Source: CBDAQA01 sp965247815
Lineage (GTDB): Bacteria; Planctomycetota; Phycisphaerae; Tepidisphaerales; Tepidisphaeraceae
DNA: 64,000 nucleotides
Assembly: GCA_965247815.1 (NCBI GenBank)
Contig: CBDFHW010000012.1
Location: 62,001-126,000 of the forward strand
Direction of reading: 5' to 3'
Positions within the stretch are counted from its first letter, which is position 1; every line of letters begins with the position of its first letter. Shown piece by piece: positions 26,187 through 34,726 of this stretch. The notes beneath the pieces are model-generated. The model saw nothing but the letters and a program-made list of their open reading frames with translations. It searched no databases and had not been told where the DNA came from. Made by a program: the position numbers and the translations under genes.

Positions 26187-26601
26187 GGCGGGAAGTGTAT
26201 CAATAAATTCCCGACGCGGCGTACTCACCGCAGAGCCATCCCTGTTCAGGTGAGTTGACGATCGGCTTTTACTTTCATTCCCGGACCAAACCCCAATTTC
26301 AGCGAATCTCCTCGCTGTGTTTTTCCAAGTTCGACAATCCGGTCGACGCACCCTCCCCGGTGTAAACCGCGCAGGGCATACCCAACCAGGCGATGCACCT
26401 CGATTGCCGAGCAGTGAGCATGTCCCCCTTGCCAGTTAGATCAAACAGATAGGCAATCCGTTTCGGACGTTCGACCCTGCGGGGGAACCGCCAAGCGGCG
26501 GTGCACTTCAGAGCACCCCGCAGCCGCAGGCGAACGCCAGACGTCTCGAAAGACGTCAATTTGCTTAAATGTTGTGTCATGACTGTGCATAGGAGAATGT
26601 C
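26187..26601 (+). promoter_or_regulatory. Structured 5' leader of the autotransporter-repeat gene
   Basis: Several hairpins stack up within 125 nt of the start codon. CTGCGGGG (26477-26484) pairs with CCCCGCAG (26516-26523) and encloses CCGCC-AAGC-GGCGG (26488-26501), which competes with GGTGC/GCACC (26500-26504 / 26513-26517). A further hairpin GACGTC-6 nt-GACGTC is at 26540-26557. GGAG about 5 nt before ATG 26602 is the ribosome site. No riboswitch class could be matched. A minus-strand open frame (26299-26580) is not convincing. Confidence 0.4.
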
Positions 26602-29600
26602 ATGAAGAAATTTCTTTCCCGGCGTCACGGCCGGTCGCGTTTTTCTGCCTCGGCGACGAAGTCCCGGGCCAATCGAAATATCGGCAGCGCGGTGTTCCGA
26701 CCGATCGAACAACTCGAACAGCGGGCACTGTTCTCGACCGCCGTCTGGGACGGCGGAGGCGCGGACAACAACTGGACGACGGGGGCCAACTGGGTCAGCA
26801 ACGTCGCGCCGGTGAGCGGCGACGCGCTCAAGTTCTCGGGCACGGTCCGCACGAGTCCGAACAACAATTTCACCGCGGGCACCAGCTTCGCCTCGATCGA
26901 GCTCGCCTCCAACGGGTTTACTCTAAGCGGCAACCAAGTGAGCCTGACCGGCGGGATCACGCAGGACGGCACAGCGGCCACGGCAACGATGTCGTTGCCG
27001 GTCGTGGTCCCTGCAGGCGTGGGAAGCCCCGAACCGGTGAACGTCGTCTCGGGCACACTTAGCATGACCGGGAACATTACCGGCACCGGTTCGATCAGTA
27101 AGCAAGGCGCGGGGACGTTGTCGGTGTCGGGCACGAACAGCTATGCCGGGGCGACCCTGGTGTCGGCGGGCACGATGAATATCTCGGGCGATCAGTCGGC
27201 CGCGGCCGGCGGGTGGACGATCGGGAATGCCGCGACCTCCACGCCCGTCACGGTCAACTTCAACACCGGGTCGACCGTGGTCGTGTCGAGCGGGAACGCG
27301 ATCCAGATCAATCAGACCGCTGGCACGGCGTCGGCGGCGACGCTGAATGTGGCCGGCACGGTCACGGACAATGGAACACTCGGCGTCGCCCGCGACGCGG
27401 TGCTGAATCTCAATAGCGGCGCGGCCTGGAATCAGGCCGGCCCCATGTCGATCAGCCCCAACGCGAACACGACCTACAACTCGTCGGTGGCGATGCTCAC
27501 TGGCAGCAGCTTGAATTACACCAACGGGTCGGCGATCACGCTCGCGCCGTCGACCAGCACCGGAACCGGGAACGGCGTGCTGACCCTGGCCGGGGGGATC
27601 TTCACAACTGGGCAGGGATTCGCCGACAACGTCGCCAGCAGTGGCGGGTCGTCGAAGATCCTGATGAGCAACAACGGCACCTTCGTCGCATCGGCAGACA
27701 TACCTTCGTTGCTGACGACGACGGGCAGCACCGCCAATTTTCAGATCACGTCCGGCATGGGCCGGTTCAACACCAGCGGGCACGCGATGACGGTAACGCA
27801 ATCCATCTCCGGATCGGGTTCGATCAGCAAGCTGGGGACGGGCCCGTTGACTCTCGCCGCCTCCAACAGCTATTCCGGCGGGACCAATATCAATGCCGAC
27901 GTGCTGCTGGCGACGAACTCGAACGCACTGGGCACCGGGACGGTCGCGATCTTCAACGGCGGGACCAACACCGCGAGCCTTCAATTGTCCGGCGGGATCA
28001 CGATCGCCAACCCGTTCAGCGGGCTGAACTCTGAAGTCGCGGGCGGGACACCCACGTTCGAGAGTGTCAGCGGGAACAACACCATTAGTTCCAATCTTTC
28101 GATCACCGGCACGGGCGGAACCTCGGTCATCTTCCAGTCCGATGCCGGCACGTTCACCCTCAGCGGCGGGCTGACCACGACCTTGACCACGTCCCGGGTG
28201 TATTACTTCCAAGGCGCGGGCAACGGTGTTGTAAGCGGGAACATTACCGACGACGCGTCACACATCTTATCCGTCGCACAGAACGGCCCGGGCACTTGGT
28301 CGCTGACGGGGACCAACACGTATGCAGCCGGTACCACGATTAACGGGGGGACGCTGTCGGCGCACGGCGCGTCAGTCAGCGGCGTCGTGACAGCGAAGTC
28401 GACCGGGACCTTCAACGACACCACGATCGCCGGCGCGGCATGGACCGACAACGACCTGGGCGCCCCGGCATTGGCCGGCGTGACGACGTTTAACACTAAC
28501 AACAGCTACACGATCGCCGGGGCCGGGGCGGACATTACCGCCAGCGCGGATCAGTTTAATTTTGCGTCGCAGCCGTTCTCCGGCGACGGCGGGATCACCG
28601 CGCTGGTCAACGGCACTGCGGTCAACACCGACAGCACGACCACGACCGGGTCCAAAGACGGGATCATGTTCCGCGACTCGCTGTTGTACGATTCTCCGTT
28701 CGTCGAAGTCGGGTACACCACCGGGTCGGGAATTCAGCTGCTGTACCGCCTGGGCAACGGCACGACCGTGCAGGTCGGCGGGACCGTCAGCACCGTGAGC
28801 GGCCCGGTTTGGCTTAGCTTGACCCGGGTGCAGGGCGCGTACACCGCGTCGTACAGCACCGACGGGTTTACGTTCAACAGCGTGGGCACGATCAGCACCG
28901 ACAATGTGTCAGAAAACGCGCTGGTCGGTCTGGCGCTCACCTCGCATAACGTGGCGAAGGTAGCGACGGCGACCTTCAGCAATGTGTCGATCAACAACTC
29001 GTTCGTCGCGTCCAAGACCGAAGCGGACCTGTCGTTCACCGTGCCCTGGCTGGCCAGTTCGGACACACTGGTATACGCGAAGACCGGGGGAACGTGGCAT
29101 CTGTACGCAGACGTCCCGGCGGGACAATCCACGGCGGCAATCACCGGGTTGACCGCGAGCCAGGCGTATACGGTTGAACTGGCGTCGGCGACGGCAGTGC
29201 AGACGGCGACCGGGAGCATCACGGGCAACACCCCACCGACCTTATCTGCAACGTCTTCGACCGTGGTGCCGACCTCCACGAATGTGTTCCTCTGGCAGGT
29301 GACGGCGGACGCCAGTCTGTCCGAAGGTATTGCCGGAAATACCAACACCGGGACCGTCACGGTGACGCATGAATTTGTTTACGCGTCGAACTCTCTCGAA
29401 GCGGCGCAGGTGGCCGGCATCGGGGTGACCAACTTCGCGTCGACCGGAACGTCGGGCACGTCGACCGCGTTTACCGCCGAGGTGACCGGCGCCGGTAACA
29501 CCGGGCACACCGCGCCGGCGTTCGAAAATTCTCTTGCGGAGCTGCTGAGCATCCCGGTGGCCAAACCGATCCTGGCCGTCGAGGACGGGACCGACGCGGA

Positions 29601-29643
29601 CTACAACGACGCGTACGCGAACATCACGATCCTTTCAATTTAA
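26602..29643 (+). CDS. Autotransporter-associated beta-strand repeat surface protein
   Basis: A 1013-residue secreted or surface protein. The basic N-terminus (MKKFLSRRHGRSRF) is followed by IEQLEQRALFS at about residues 36-46, the planctomycete LExRxL motif, then AVWDGGGADNNWTTGANW, the usual opening of autotransporter-associated repeat proteins. Repeats of the type GTGSISKQGAGTLSVSGTNSYAGATLVSAGTMN recur at about residues 155, 400 and 560, the hallmark of a beta-helix passenger. The residues after about 620 form a different beta-rich region with no recognised anchor. No C-terminal autotransporter barrel was seen. A strong terminator follows 83 nt after the stop. Confidence 0.88.
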   Translation: MKKFLSRRHGRSRFSASATKSRANRNIGSAVFRPIEQLEQRALFSTAVWDGGGADNNWTTGANWVSNVAPVSGDALKFSGTVRTSPNNNFTAGTSFASIELASNGFTLSGNQVSLTGGITQDGTAATATMSLPVVVPAGVGSPEPVNVVSGTLSMTGNITGTGSISKQGAGTLSVSGTNSYAGATLVSAGTMNISGDQSAAAGGWTIGNAATSTPVTVNFNTGSTVVVSSGNAIQINQTAGTASAATLNVAGTVTDNGTLGVARDAVLNLNSGAAWNQAGPMSISPNANTTYNSSVAMLTGSSLNYTNGSAITLAPSTSTGTGNGVLTLAGGIFTTGQGFADNVASSGGSSKILMSNNGTFVASADIPSLLTTTGSTANFQITSGMGRFNTSGHAMTVTQSISGSGSISKLGTGPLTLAASNSYSGGTNINADVLLATNSNALGTGTVAIFNGGTNTASLQLSGGITIANPFSGLNSEVAGGTPTFESVSGNNTISSNLSITGTGGTSVIFQSDAGTFTLSGGLTTTLTTSRVYYFQGAGNGVVSGNITDDASHILSVAQNGPGTWSLTGTNTYAAGTTINGGTLSAHGASVSGVVTAKSTGTFNDTTIAGAAWTDNDLGAPALAGVTTFNTNNSYTIAGAGADITASADQFNFASQPFSGDGGITALVNGTAVNTDSTTTTGSKDGIMFRDSLLYDSPFVEVGYTTGSGIQLLYRLGNGTTVQVGGTVSTVSGPVWLSLTRVQGAYTASYSTDGFTFNSVGTISTDNVSENALVGLALTSHNVAKVATATFSNVSINNSFVASKTEADLSFTVPWLASSDTLVYAKTGGTWHLYADVPAGQSTAAITGLTASQAYTVELASATAVQTATGSITGNTPPTLSATSSTVVPTSTNVFLWQVTADASLSEGIAGNTNTGTVTVTHEFVYASNSLEAAQVAGIGVTNFASTGTSGTSTAFTAEVTGAGNTGHTAPAFENSLAELLSIPVAKPILAVEDGTDADYNDAYANITILSI

Positions 29644-29725
29644 GTGGGATCCTGCAAGGTCCGCATCTCGGCAAAAGTACGACGCCGGCCTAATACCGGT
29701 GCCGAGAACGCGAACTCTCTTTACG

Positions 29726-29766
29726 CCACGGACCAAGGCCACGTGTGGTCTTCGTCCGTGGTTTTT
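29726..29766 (+). terminator. Strong Rho-independent terminator
   Basis: A long hairpin: CCACGGAC (29726-29733) pairs with GTCCGTGG (29754-29761), with AAG/CTT and CCAC/GTGG continuing the stem inside, followed by five T. It ends the surface protein transcript just before the FAH-family gene. Confidence 0.9.
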
Positions 29767-29781
29767 GAGTAACATGTCCGG

Positions 29782-30573
29782 ATGCGAATCATTCGATTTA
29801 TCTCGCGTGGACAAGTCGTCGTGGGCCGGCCAATCGACGAACGGACAGCTCACCGGATCGATTGGCAGTCCTTCGAACAATTCACGGTCACCTCGGACGT
29901 GGTTCCCGTGGACCGGCTGCTCGCGCCTTTAATCCCGACCGACATCCTGTGTATCGGGATCAACTACCGCGAGCACGCCACGGAAACCAGCACGAGTTTG
30001 CCGGAAAATCCGCTGCTGTTTATCAAGGCGGGGAATACGCTGAACGACCCGGGTGCGCCGATACTAATGCCCGAACGCAGCGACAAGATCGACTACGAAG
30101 GCGAACTCGCGGTCGTGATTGGCAAGACGTGTAAGGCCGTATCACGCGCCGATGCACTGGACTACGTGTTCGGATACACGATCGCCAACGACCTGACCGC
30201 GCGTGACTGGCAGCGCGAAAAGTCATTGGGCGGCGGGCAATTCGCGCGTGGGAAAAGCTTCGACGGTTTCTGCCCGCTCGGCCCCGCGATCGTCACCCGC
30301 GACGAAATCCCCGACCCGAACCGACTGAAATTGAAGACGACATTGAACGGAACAATCATGCAGGACGGGACTACCGCCGACATGATCTTCGACGTCCCGG
30401 CACTGATCGAATCGCTGAGCAGCACGATGACCCTCCGCCCCGGCACGGTATTACTCACCGGCACGCCGTCCGGCGTCGGGTTCACCCGCAACCCCCCGGT
30501 GTTCATGAAAGCCGGAGACACTGTCGCGGTCGAAATCGAGGGACTCGGCCGGCTGCAAAATCCGGTAACGTAG
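29782..30573 (+). CDS. Fumarylacetoacetate hydrolase family protein
   Basis: A 263-residue C-C bond hydrolase, decarboxylase or isomerase of the FAH fold. Family landmarks are ILCIGINYREHATE, KAGNTLNDPGAPI, the metal-binding IDYEGELAVVIGK, FGYTIANDLTARDWQ, KSFDGFCPLGPAI and LLTGTPSGVGF. The substrate within this broad family (acylpyruvates, 2-oxo-hept-ene-dioates, oxaloacetate) cannot be fixed from sequence. The terminator just upstream and a 130-nt gap to mqnC suggest it is transcribed from its own promoter. Confidence 0.92.
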   Translation: MRIIRFISRGQVVVGRPIDERTAHRIDWQSFEQFTVTSDVVPVDRLLAPLIPTDILCIGINYREHATETSTSLPENPLLFIKAGNTLNDPGAPILMPERSDKIDYEGELAVVIGKTCKAVSRADALDYVFGYTIANDLTARDWQREKSLGGGQFARGKSFDGFCPLGPAIVTRDEIPDPNRLKLKTTLNGTIMQDGTTADMIFDVPALIESLSSTMTLRPGTVLLTGTPSGVGFTRNPPVFMKAGDTVAVEIEGLGRLQNPVT

Positions 30574-30703
30574 CAGTGGTTGGTTGCTCTTAGTTTGATG
30601 CGGGAACCGCCCCTGACTGCAGAAGTTTCATCGGCGATGAAACCGGCACAATCCACCTGCGGAACTTTCTCGGGCGACTGAAACCACCTAAACTTTAATC
30701 ATC

Positions 30704-32134
30704 ATGAGCAAGCTGTCTTTCGAGATCGATCCGATCATTGCCGGCACTGCAAGGCTTACCGACGCGCAGGCGCTGGAGCTTTACACGAATGCTTCGCTGC
30801 ACGATCTCGGGCAATGGGCACATGCGCTGACGCAGCGAATGCACCCCGAGGATTACCGCACGTACGTTATCGATCGGAACATCAATTACACGAATGTTTG
30901 CACGGCCAAGTGCACGTTCTGCGCGTTCCGCCGGGACCACGAGGACGCCGACAGCTACACCCTGACCTACGACAAGATCGGGTTCAAGATTCGCGAGTTG
31001 CTGTCGATTAACGGCACCCAGATCCTGATGCAGGGCGGCATGAACGACAAGCTGCCGATCGAGTGGTACGAGGACTTGCTCCGGTACATCAAATCGAATT
31101 TTCCGACGGTGCACATCCACGCGTTCAGCCCGCCGGAATTTGTCGAGTTCGAGCGGTTTTTTAACATGGACGTTCGTGAGATCATCCGCCGGTTTAAAGC
31201 CGCCGGGTTGGCGACGATCCCCGGCGGCGGCGGAGAGATCTTCGACCCACGGGTCCGCCGCCGCATCGGCATCGGCAAGTGCACCGGCGACGACTGGCTG
31301 CGCGTCATGCGGGTCGCCCACGAAGAGGGGATGAATACCAGTTGCACGATGCTGATCGGGCACATCGAGTTTCTGCGCGACCGTGTGAGCCACATGTCGG
31401 CATTGCGCGACATGCAGGACTATGCGGCCACTCTGGGCCGACGTTCGAATGACGAAATTCGAATGACGAATCGCAGCACGGACGAAGTTCGACAAGCCGT
31501 GCGTAATCGGTGGGCCGGAGTGTTTGCGAAATCTTCCCTTTCGGATTTCGAGCTTCGCCATTCGGATTTCGGCAGCTACACCGCGTTCATTCACTGGCCT
31601 TTTCAACGCGAGAACACGCCGCTCGGTCACGCCAAGGAGTGGGACCCCGCGATCCACGGCCCGTTCGACGACAGCACCAACGAAGACATCCTCCGCGGCC
31701 GCGTCGTCCGCATGGCCGGGGCGGACGAATATCTGCGCACGCTGGCGATCGCGCGGTTGTTTTTCGACAACATCAAGTCGCTGCAGAGCAGCTGGGTCAC
31801 GATGGGACCGAAGATCGGGCAACTGGCGATGTTCTTCGGCGCGAATGACATGGGTAGTGTGATGATGGAAGAAAACGTCGTGAGCGCGGCCGGGACGACG
31901 TACAAGCTCGAAGAACGCGAAATCTGCCGACTCATTCGCGACGCCGGGTGGACCCCGGCCCAGCGGGATCAGTATTACCACGTGCTAAAACGGCACGACG
32001 GGCCTGAAGCCCCGGATCTGCAACCGTTAGCAAAGCCGCCGGTGCGGAATGTGTTGAAGATCGACAAGGAATTCGTGGGTGCCGCGCCGGGGATCGCAGA
32101 GACGGTGCGAATTCAGCTACCATTGCTTGAGTAG
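30704..32134 (+). CDS. mqnC: Cyclic dehypoxanthinyl futalosine synthase (MqnC) with an in-frame insertion
   Basis: A radical SAM enzyme of the futalosine route to menaquinone, cyclising dehypoxanthine futalosine. The 4Fe-4S ligands are Cys66, Cys70 and Cys73 in NVCTAKCTFCAF. Other family motifs are ILMQGGMNDKLPIEWYEDLL, GLATIPGGGGEIFDPRVRRRI, CTMLIGHIE, YTAFIHWPFQ and WVTMGPKIGQLAMFFGANDMG. The protein is 476 residues, longer than usual because residues about 246-290 (nt 31439-31573) are an in-frame insertion between the helix ending DMQDYAATLG and the strand SYTAFIHWPF. The insertion is flanked by imperfect inverted repeats. The quinone it makes would serve the complex I genes in this window. 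Confidence 0.93.
   Translation: MSKLSFEIDPIIAGTARLTDAQALELYTNASLHDLGQWAHALTQRMHPEDYRTYVIDRNINYTNVCTAKCTFCAFRRDHEDADSYTLTYDKIGFKIRELLSINGTQILMQGGMNDKLPIEWYEDLLRYIKSNFPTVHIHAFSPPEFVEFERFFNMDVREIIRRFKAAGLATIPGGGGEIFDPRVRRRIGIGKCTGDDWLRVMRVAHEEGMNTSCTMLIGHIEFLRDRVSHMSALRDMQDYAATLGRRSNDEIRMTNRSTDEVRQAVRNRWAGVFAKSSLSDFELRHSDFGSYTAFIHWPFQRENTPLGHAKEWDPAIHGPFDDSTNEDILRGRVVRMAGADEYLRTLAIARLFFDNIKSLQSSWVTMGPKIGQLAMFFGANDMGSVMMEENVVSAAGTTYKLEEREICRLIRDAGWTPAQRDQYYHVLKRHDGPEAPDLQPLAKPPVRNVLKIDKEFVGAAPGIAETVRIQLPLLE
31439..31573. repeat. Palindromic element inserted in frame in mqnC
   Basis: The left arm 31445-31470 and right arm 31540-31565 are complementary at 19 of 26 positions. The left arm is itself a doubled TTCGAATGACGAA (31444-31456 and 31458-31470). 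An inner perfect hairpin GCACGG/CCGTGC lies at 31476-31481 and 31497-31502. The element reads through in frame as 45 residues, mostly polar, without a stop. Confidence 0.75.
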
Positions 32135-32169
32135 ACATGCGTTGCTGAAGCGAGGTAAACGGGTTCAGG

Positions 32170-32209
32170 ACGCGCGTTGCTGATCCGCCGTACGGCAACT
32201 GACGCGCGT
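32170..32209. terminator. Hairpin between convergent genes
   Basis: ACGCGCGT at 32170-32177 and again at 32202-32209 pair (the octamer is self-complementary), with TTGC/GCAA adding to the stem. It sits between the mqnC stop and the stop of the GyrI-like gene, so it can serve as a bidirectional terminator. Confidence 0.55.
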
Positions 32210-32680
32210 TTAATCTGATTCGACCAGCGGCCGATTCAATTCCGTCTGCCAATCGGCGGGGTTCGGGCTCGATTCCGGGCCTTTTAGATAACACTCGAAC
32301 AGGTCCTTCGCCGGCGTGTGGCCGTTGGACGTGACCCAGGCGTTGAATTCGCCCCAGGCGACGCCGAGGTTTTCGAATGCGCCGCGGTAGACGGTTCGCG
32401 CGACCGTCATCGCGGGCCAACGACCCGGTTTGATTCGACCCGCGGCAGCGACCGGTGATGCGACCGGGACGCTCATTTCGAAATCGAATACATCCGTTGA
32501 AATCCGCAGATGGTGCGTGAACCAGGGACCGGCCGGGGCGACACCCTGCTCGGCAATCGCCGCGTGGAGTTCTTTCAACGTCGGTCCCATGACGTGCCGA
32601 ATCTGGGCTCTCGGCACGGTTACTGGAATAAATGCAGTCAGCTTCGCAACGGTTTTTACGACCACAGGGGTATCGATCAT
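32210..32680 (-). CDS. GyrI-like / AraC-effector-binding domain protein
   Basis: A 156-residue stand-alone small-molecule-binding domain of the SOUL/GyrI-like superfamily. The two-repeat pattern is seen in VVKTVAKLTAFIPVTVPRAQIRHVMGPTLKELHAAIAEQG and MTVARTVYRGAFENLGVAWGEFNAWVTSNG, with FECYLKGPESSPNPADWQTELNRPL at the end. There is no DNA-binding domain. ATG 32680 with GGAGAG 5 nt before it is chosen over an upstream start at 32698. It follows gpmI on the same strand by 23 nt and is probably in its operon. The ligand is unknown. Confidence 0.85.
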   Translation of the reverse strand: MIDTPVVVKTVAKLTAFIPVTVPRAQIRHVMGPTLKELHAAIAEQGVAPAGPWFTHHLRISTDVFDFEMSVPVASPVAAAGRIKPGRWPAMTVARTVYRGAFENLGVAWGEFNAWVTSNGHTPAKDLFECYLKGPESSPNPADWQTELNRPLVESD

Positions 32681-32703
32681 CGCAGCTCTCCGCGGCACGA
32701 GAC

Positions 32704-34368
32704 CTAAACAAGAAGCGATTCGCCGGTCATCTCATCCGGCTTCGGTAACCCGAGCAGTTGCAGCGCGGTCGGCGCCACGTCCGCGAGCCGGCCGGTGCTC
32801 CGCAGCTTGTGCCCTTTGAAACGGTCGTCGGCGACGATTATCTCGACGTCGTAGATCGTGTGCGACGTGTGCGGGGAACCGGTCGCAGGGTCGATCATCT
32901 GTTCGCAGTTGCCGTGGTCGGCCAGGATGATCGCGGCGCCGTTCTGCCGCTCGACCGCCGCGAGCACGTCGCCGACGCGGGCGTCGACGAACTCGACTGC
33001 CTTTATCGCTGCCGGTAGGACACCGGTGTGCCCGACCATGTCCGGGTTGGCGAAGTTTACCACGATCAGGTCGTACTGCCCGCTGTCGATCCGCTTCACG
33101 ACTTCGTCGCAAATGCCCTGCGCGCTCATCTCGGGTTTCTGGTCGTAGGTGCTGACGTCCGTCACCGACGGCACGATCTGCCGGTCTTCACCGGGGAACG
33201 GCGTTTCGCGGTAATCGTTGAAGAAGAACGTCACGTGCGGGAATTTTTCGGTCTCGGCACACCGGAATTGTCGAAGCCCCAGCCCGCTGATGTACTCGGC
33301 CAGGGTGTTCTTCATCTTCGGCGGCTTGGGGTAAGCCACGTGCACCGGCAGCCCCGATTCGTACGCCGTCATCGTGACGAAATACAGGTTCAGCTTCGGC
33401 CCGCGGTTCTCGAATCCGTGTGAGATCACGGACTTGATCTTGCCCGGGTCCCCCGCCGGCAGCTGCTGGCCCGGCGGGTCGAGCTCGACGGTTTCAGTGT
33501 AGGGAAACGGGTCCATGACGAACGCCTTGGCGATCTCGCGCGGACGGTCTCCGCGGTAGTTATAAAAAATCACGCTGTCGCCGTTTTTCACCGTGGCGAT
33601 CGGAACACCCTCGTCGCACATCACCGACGGTGTGACGAATTCGTCGCCTGTCATGTTCGGCTTGCTCGGGTGGTCGTAGTAATGCTGGACAGCGTCTAGT
33701 GCCGTGGGGAACTTCGCGCCCTCTCCGAACGCGATCGCGCGGTACGCCTGCTCGACCCGGACCCAGCGGTTGTCGCGGTCCATGGCATAAAACCGGCCGC
33801 TCACGCTGGCGATCCGGCCCACGCCGATCTCGGTCATCTTCGCTTCGACCTGCTTGACGTACGCGATTCCCGAATGCGGCGAGGTGTCCCGGCCGTCGGT
33901 AAAGGCGTGCAGGAACACGCGCGTCAGACCCTTGTGCTTGGCCAACTCCAGACAACCGTAAAGGTGTTCGAGCTGCCCGTGCACGCCGGCGTCGCTGACG
34001 ATGCCGAAAATGTGCAGGGCCGATCCGTTTGCCAGAACATTGTCGCCGGCGGCGACCATCTGGGGGTTGGACAAAAACGCCCCGCTGCGGACTTCCTTGG
34101 TGATCTTGACCGATTCCTGGTCGACGATTCGGCCGGCCCCGATGTTCTGGTGACCGACCTCGCTGTTGCCCATCGTGCCTTCGGGCAAGCCCACGTCGAA
34201 ACCGCTGGTGTGGATCGTCGTGCTGGGGTATTCCGCCATCAACCGGTCGGCGACCGGGTGCTTTGCAAGGTAAACCGCGTTGGCCTGGTTCCACTGCGGG
34301 TACGGGTTCTGGCCCCACCCGTCTCGGACGATGATCACTACGGGACGCCGGGCAACAGTCGTGGGCAC
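32704..34368 (-). CDS. gpmI: 2,3-bisphosphoglycerate-independent phosphoglycerate mutase
   Basis: A glycolytic and gluconeogenic enzyme interconverting 3- and 2-phosphoglycerate, in the alkaline phosphatase superfamily with two Mn ions. The metal Asp is in VIIVRDGWG, the catalytic Ser in GTMGNSEVGHQNIGAGR, and other ligands in LHAFTDGRDTSPHSG, FANPDMVGHTG and ILADHGNCEQM. The GTG at 34368 with AAAGGA about 7 nt before it gives 554 residues; a start at 34401 would add 11 residues. It is followed by the GyrI-like gene 23 nt away. The upstream neighbour is a small membrane protein, about 140 nt off. Confidence 0.95.
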   Translation of the reverse strand: MPTTVARRPVVIIVRDGWGQNPYPQWNQANAVYLAKHPVADRLMAEYPSTTIHTSGFDVGLPEGTMGNSEVGHQNIGAGRIVDQESVKITKEVRSGAFLSNPQMVAAGDNVLANGSALHIFGIVSDAGVHGQLEHLYGCLELAKHKGLTRVFLHAFTDGRDTSPHSGIAYVKQVEAKMTEIGVGRIASVSGRFYAMDRDNRWVRVEQAYRAIAFGEGAKFPTALDAVQHYYDHPSKPNMTGDEFVTPSVMCDEGVPIATVKNGDSVIFYNYRGDRPREIAKAFVMDPFPYTETVELDPPGQQLPAGDPGKIKSVISHGFENRGPKLNLYFVTMTAYESGLPVHVAYPKPPKMKNTLAEYISGLGLRQFRCAETEKFPHVTFFFNDYRETPFPGEDRQIVPSVTDVSTYDQKPEMSAQGICDEVVKRIDSGQYDLIVVNFANPDMVGHTGVLPAAIKAVEFVDARVGDVLAAVERQNGAAIILADHGNCEQMIDPATGSPHTSHTIYDVEIIVADDRFKGHKLRSTGRLADVAPTALQLLGLPKPDEMTGESLLV

Positions 34369-34431
34369 GAAACGATCCTTTCTAAGATGCAACTGGCTCA
34401 CCGCAGCGGCGCGGCGACGCAGACGGCGAAG

Positions 34432-34463
34432 TTAACCACAGATGACACGGATTTTACAGATTG
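34432..34463. repeat. Probable fragment of a dispersed intergenic repeat
   Basis: The stretch contains AACCACAGATGACACGGAT and ACAGATTG, a type of sequence that from memory recurs between genes in many planctomycete and other environmental genomes. Only one copy is seen here, so the call rests on recall. Confidence 0.35.
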
Positions 34464-34509
34464 AAAGCGACGATTGGCGGAGATTGTTCTGACGTCGGAT
34501 TTAAGTCTG

Positions 34510-34695
34510 TCATTCACTAGGCGGTTTGATCGGTTTCCCGTCGGGTGTTTCGTTGTGCAACAGGTGCACCTTCACCCAATGGTTGGCCTGGAACCACGGG
34601 CTGGTGTAAATCGCCGGCATCCACGTGGCGAGAATGATCAACGCGATCACCACCACCAGCAGCGTATTGATGATAATAACGGCAGACTTCTTCAT
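34510..34695 (-). CDS. Small single-pass membrane protein
   Basis: A 61-residue protein: a short basic N-terminus (MKKS), one membrane helix (AVIIINTLLVVVIALIILATW, residues 5-25) and a soluble tail with several aromatic residues and a Pro/Lys end. Unknown family. It lies 31 nt after sixA on the same strand, and co-transcription with sixA and gpmI is plausible. Confidence 0.6.
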   Translation of the reverse strand: MKKSAVIIINTLLVVVIALIILATWMPAIYTSPWFQANHWVKVHLLHNETPDGKPIKPPSE

Positions 34696-34726
34696 GCGTG
34701 GCTCGAAACCGTAAGGGCGACTCCGC

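Noticed and set aside
26477..26523. Cobalamin-like riboswitch signature (GGGGGAACCGCC... CCCCGCAG)
   Set aside because: The conserved B12 box and the order of core elements are missing, and the downstream gene is a surface protein unrelated to cobalamin.
26299..26712. A 137-codon minus-strand frame across the start of the autotransporter-repeat gene
   Set aside because: It overlaps the well-supported plus-strand start and leader, and resembles no protein family; the repeated hairpins explain the region better.
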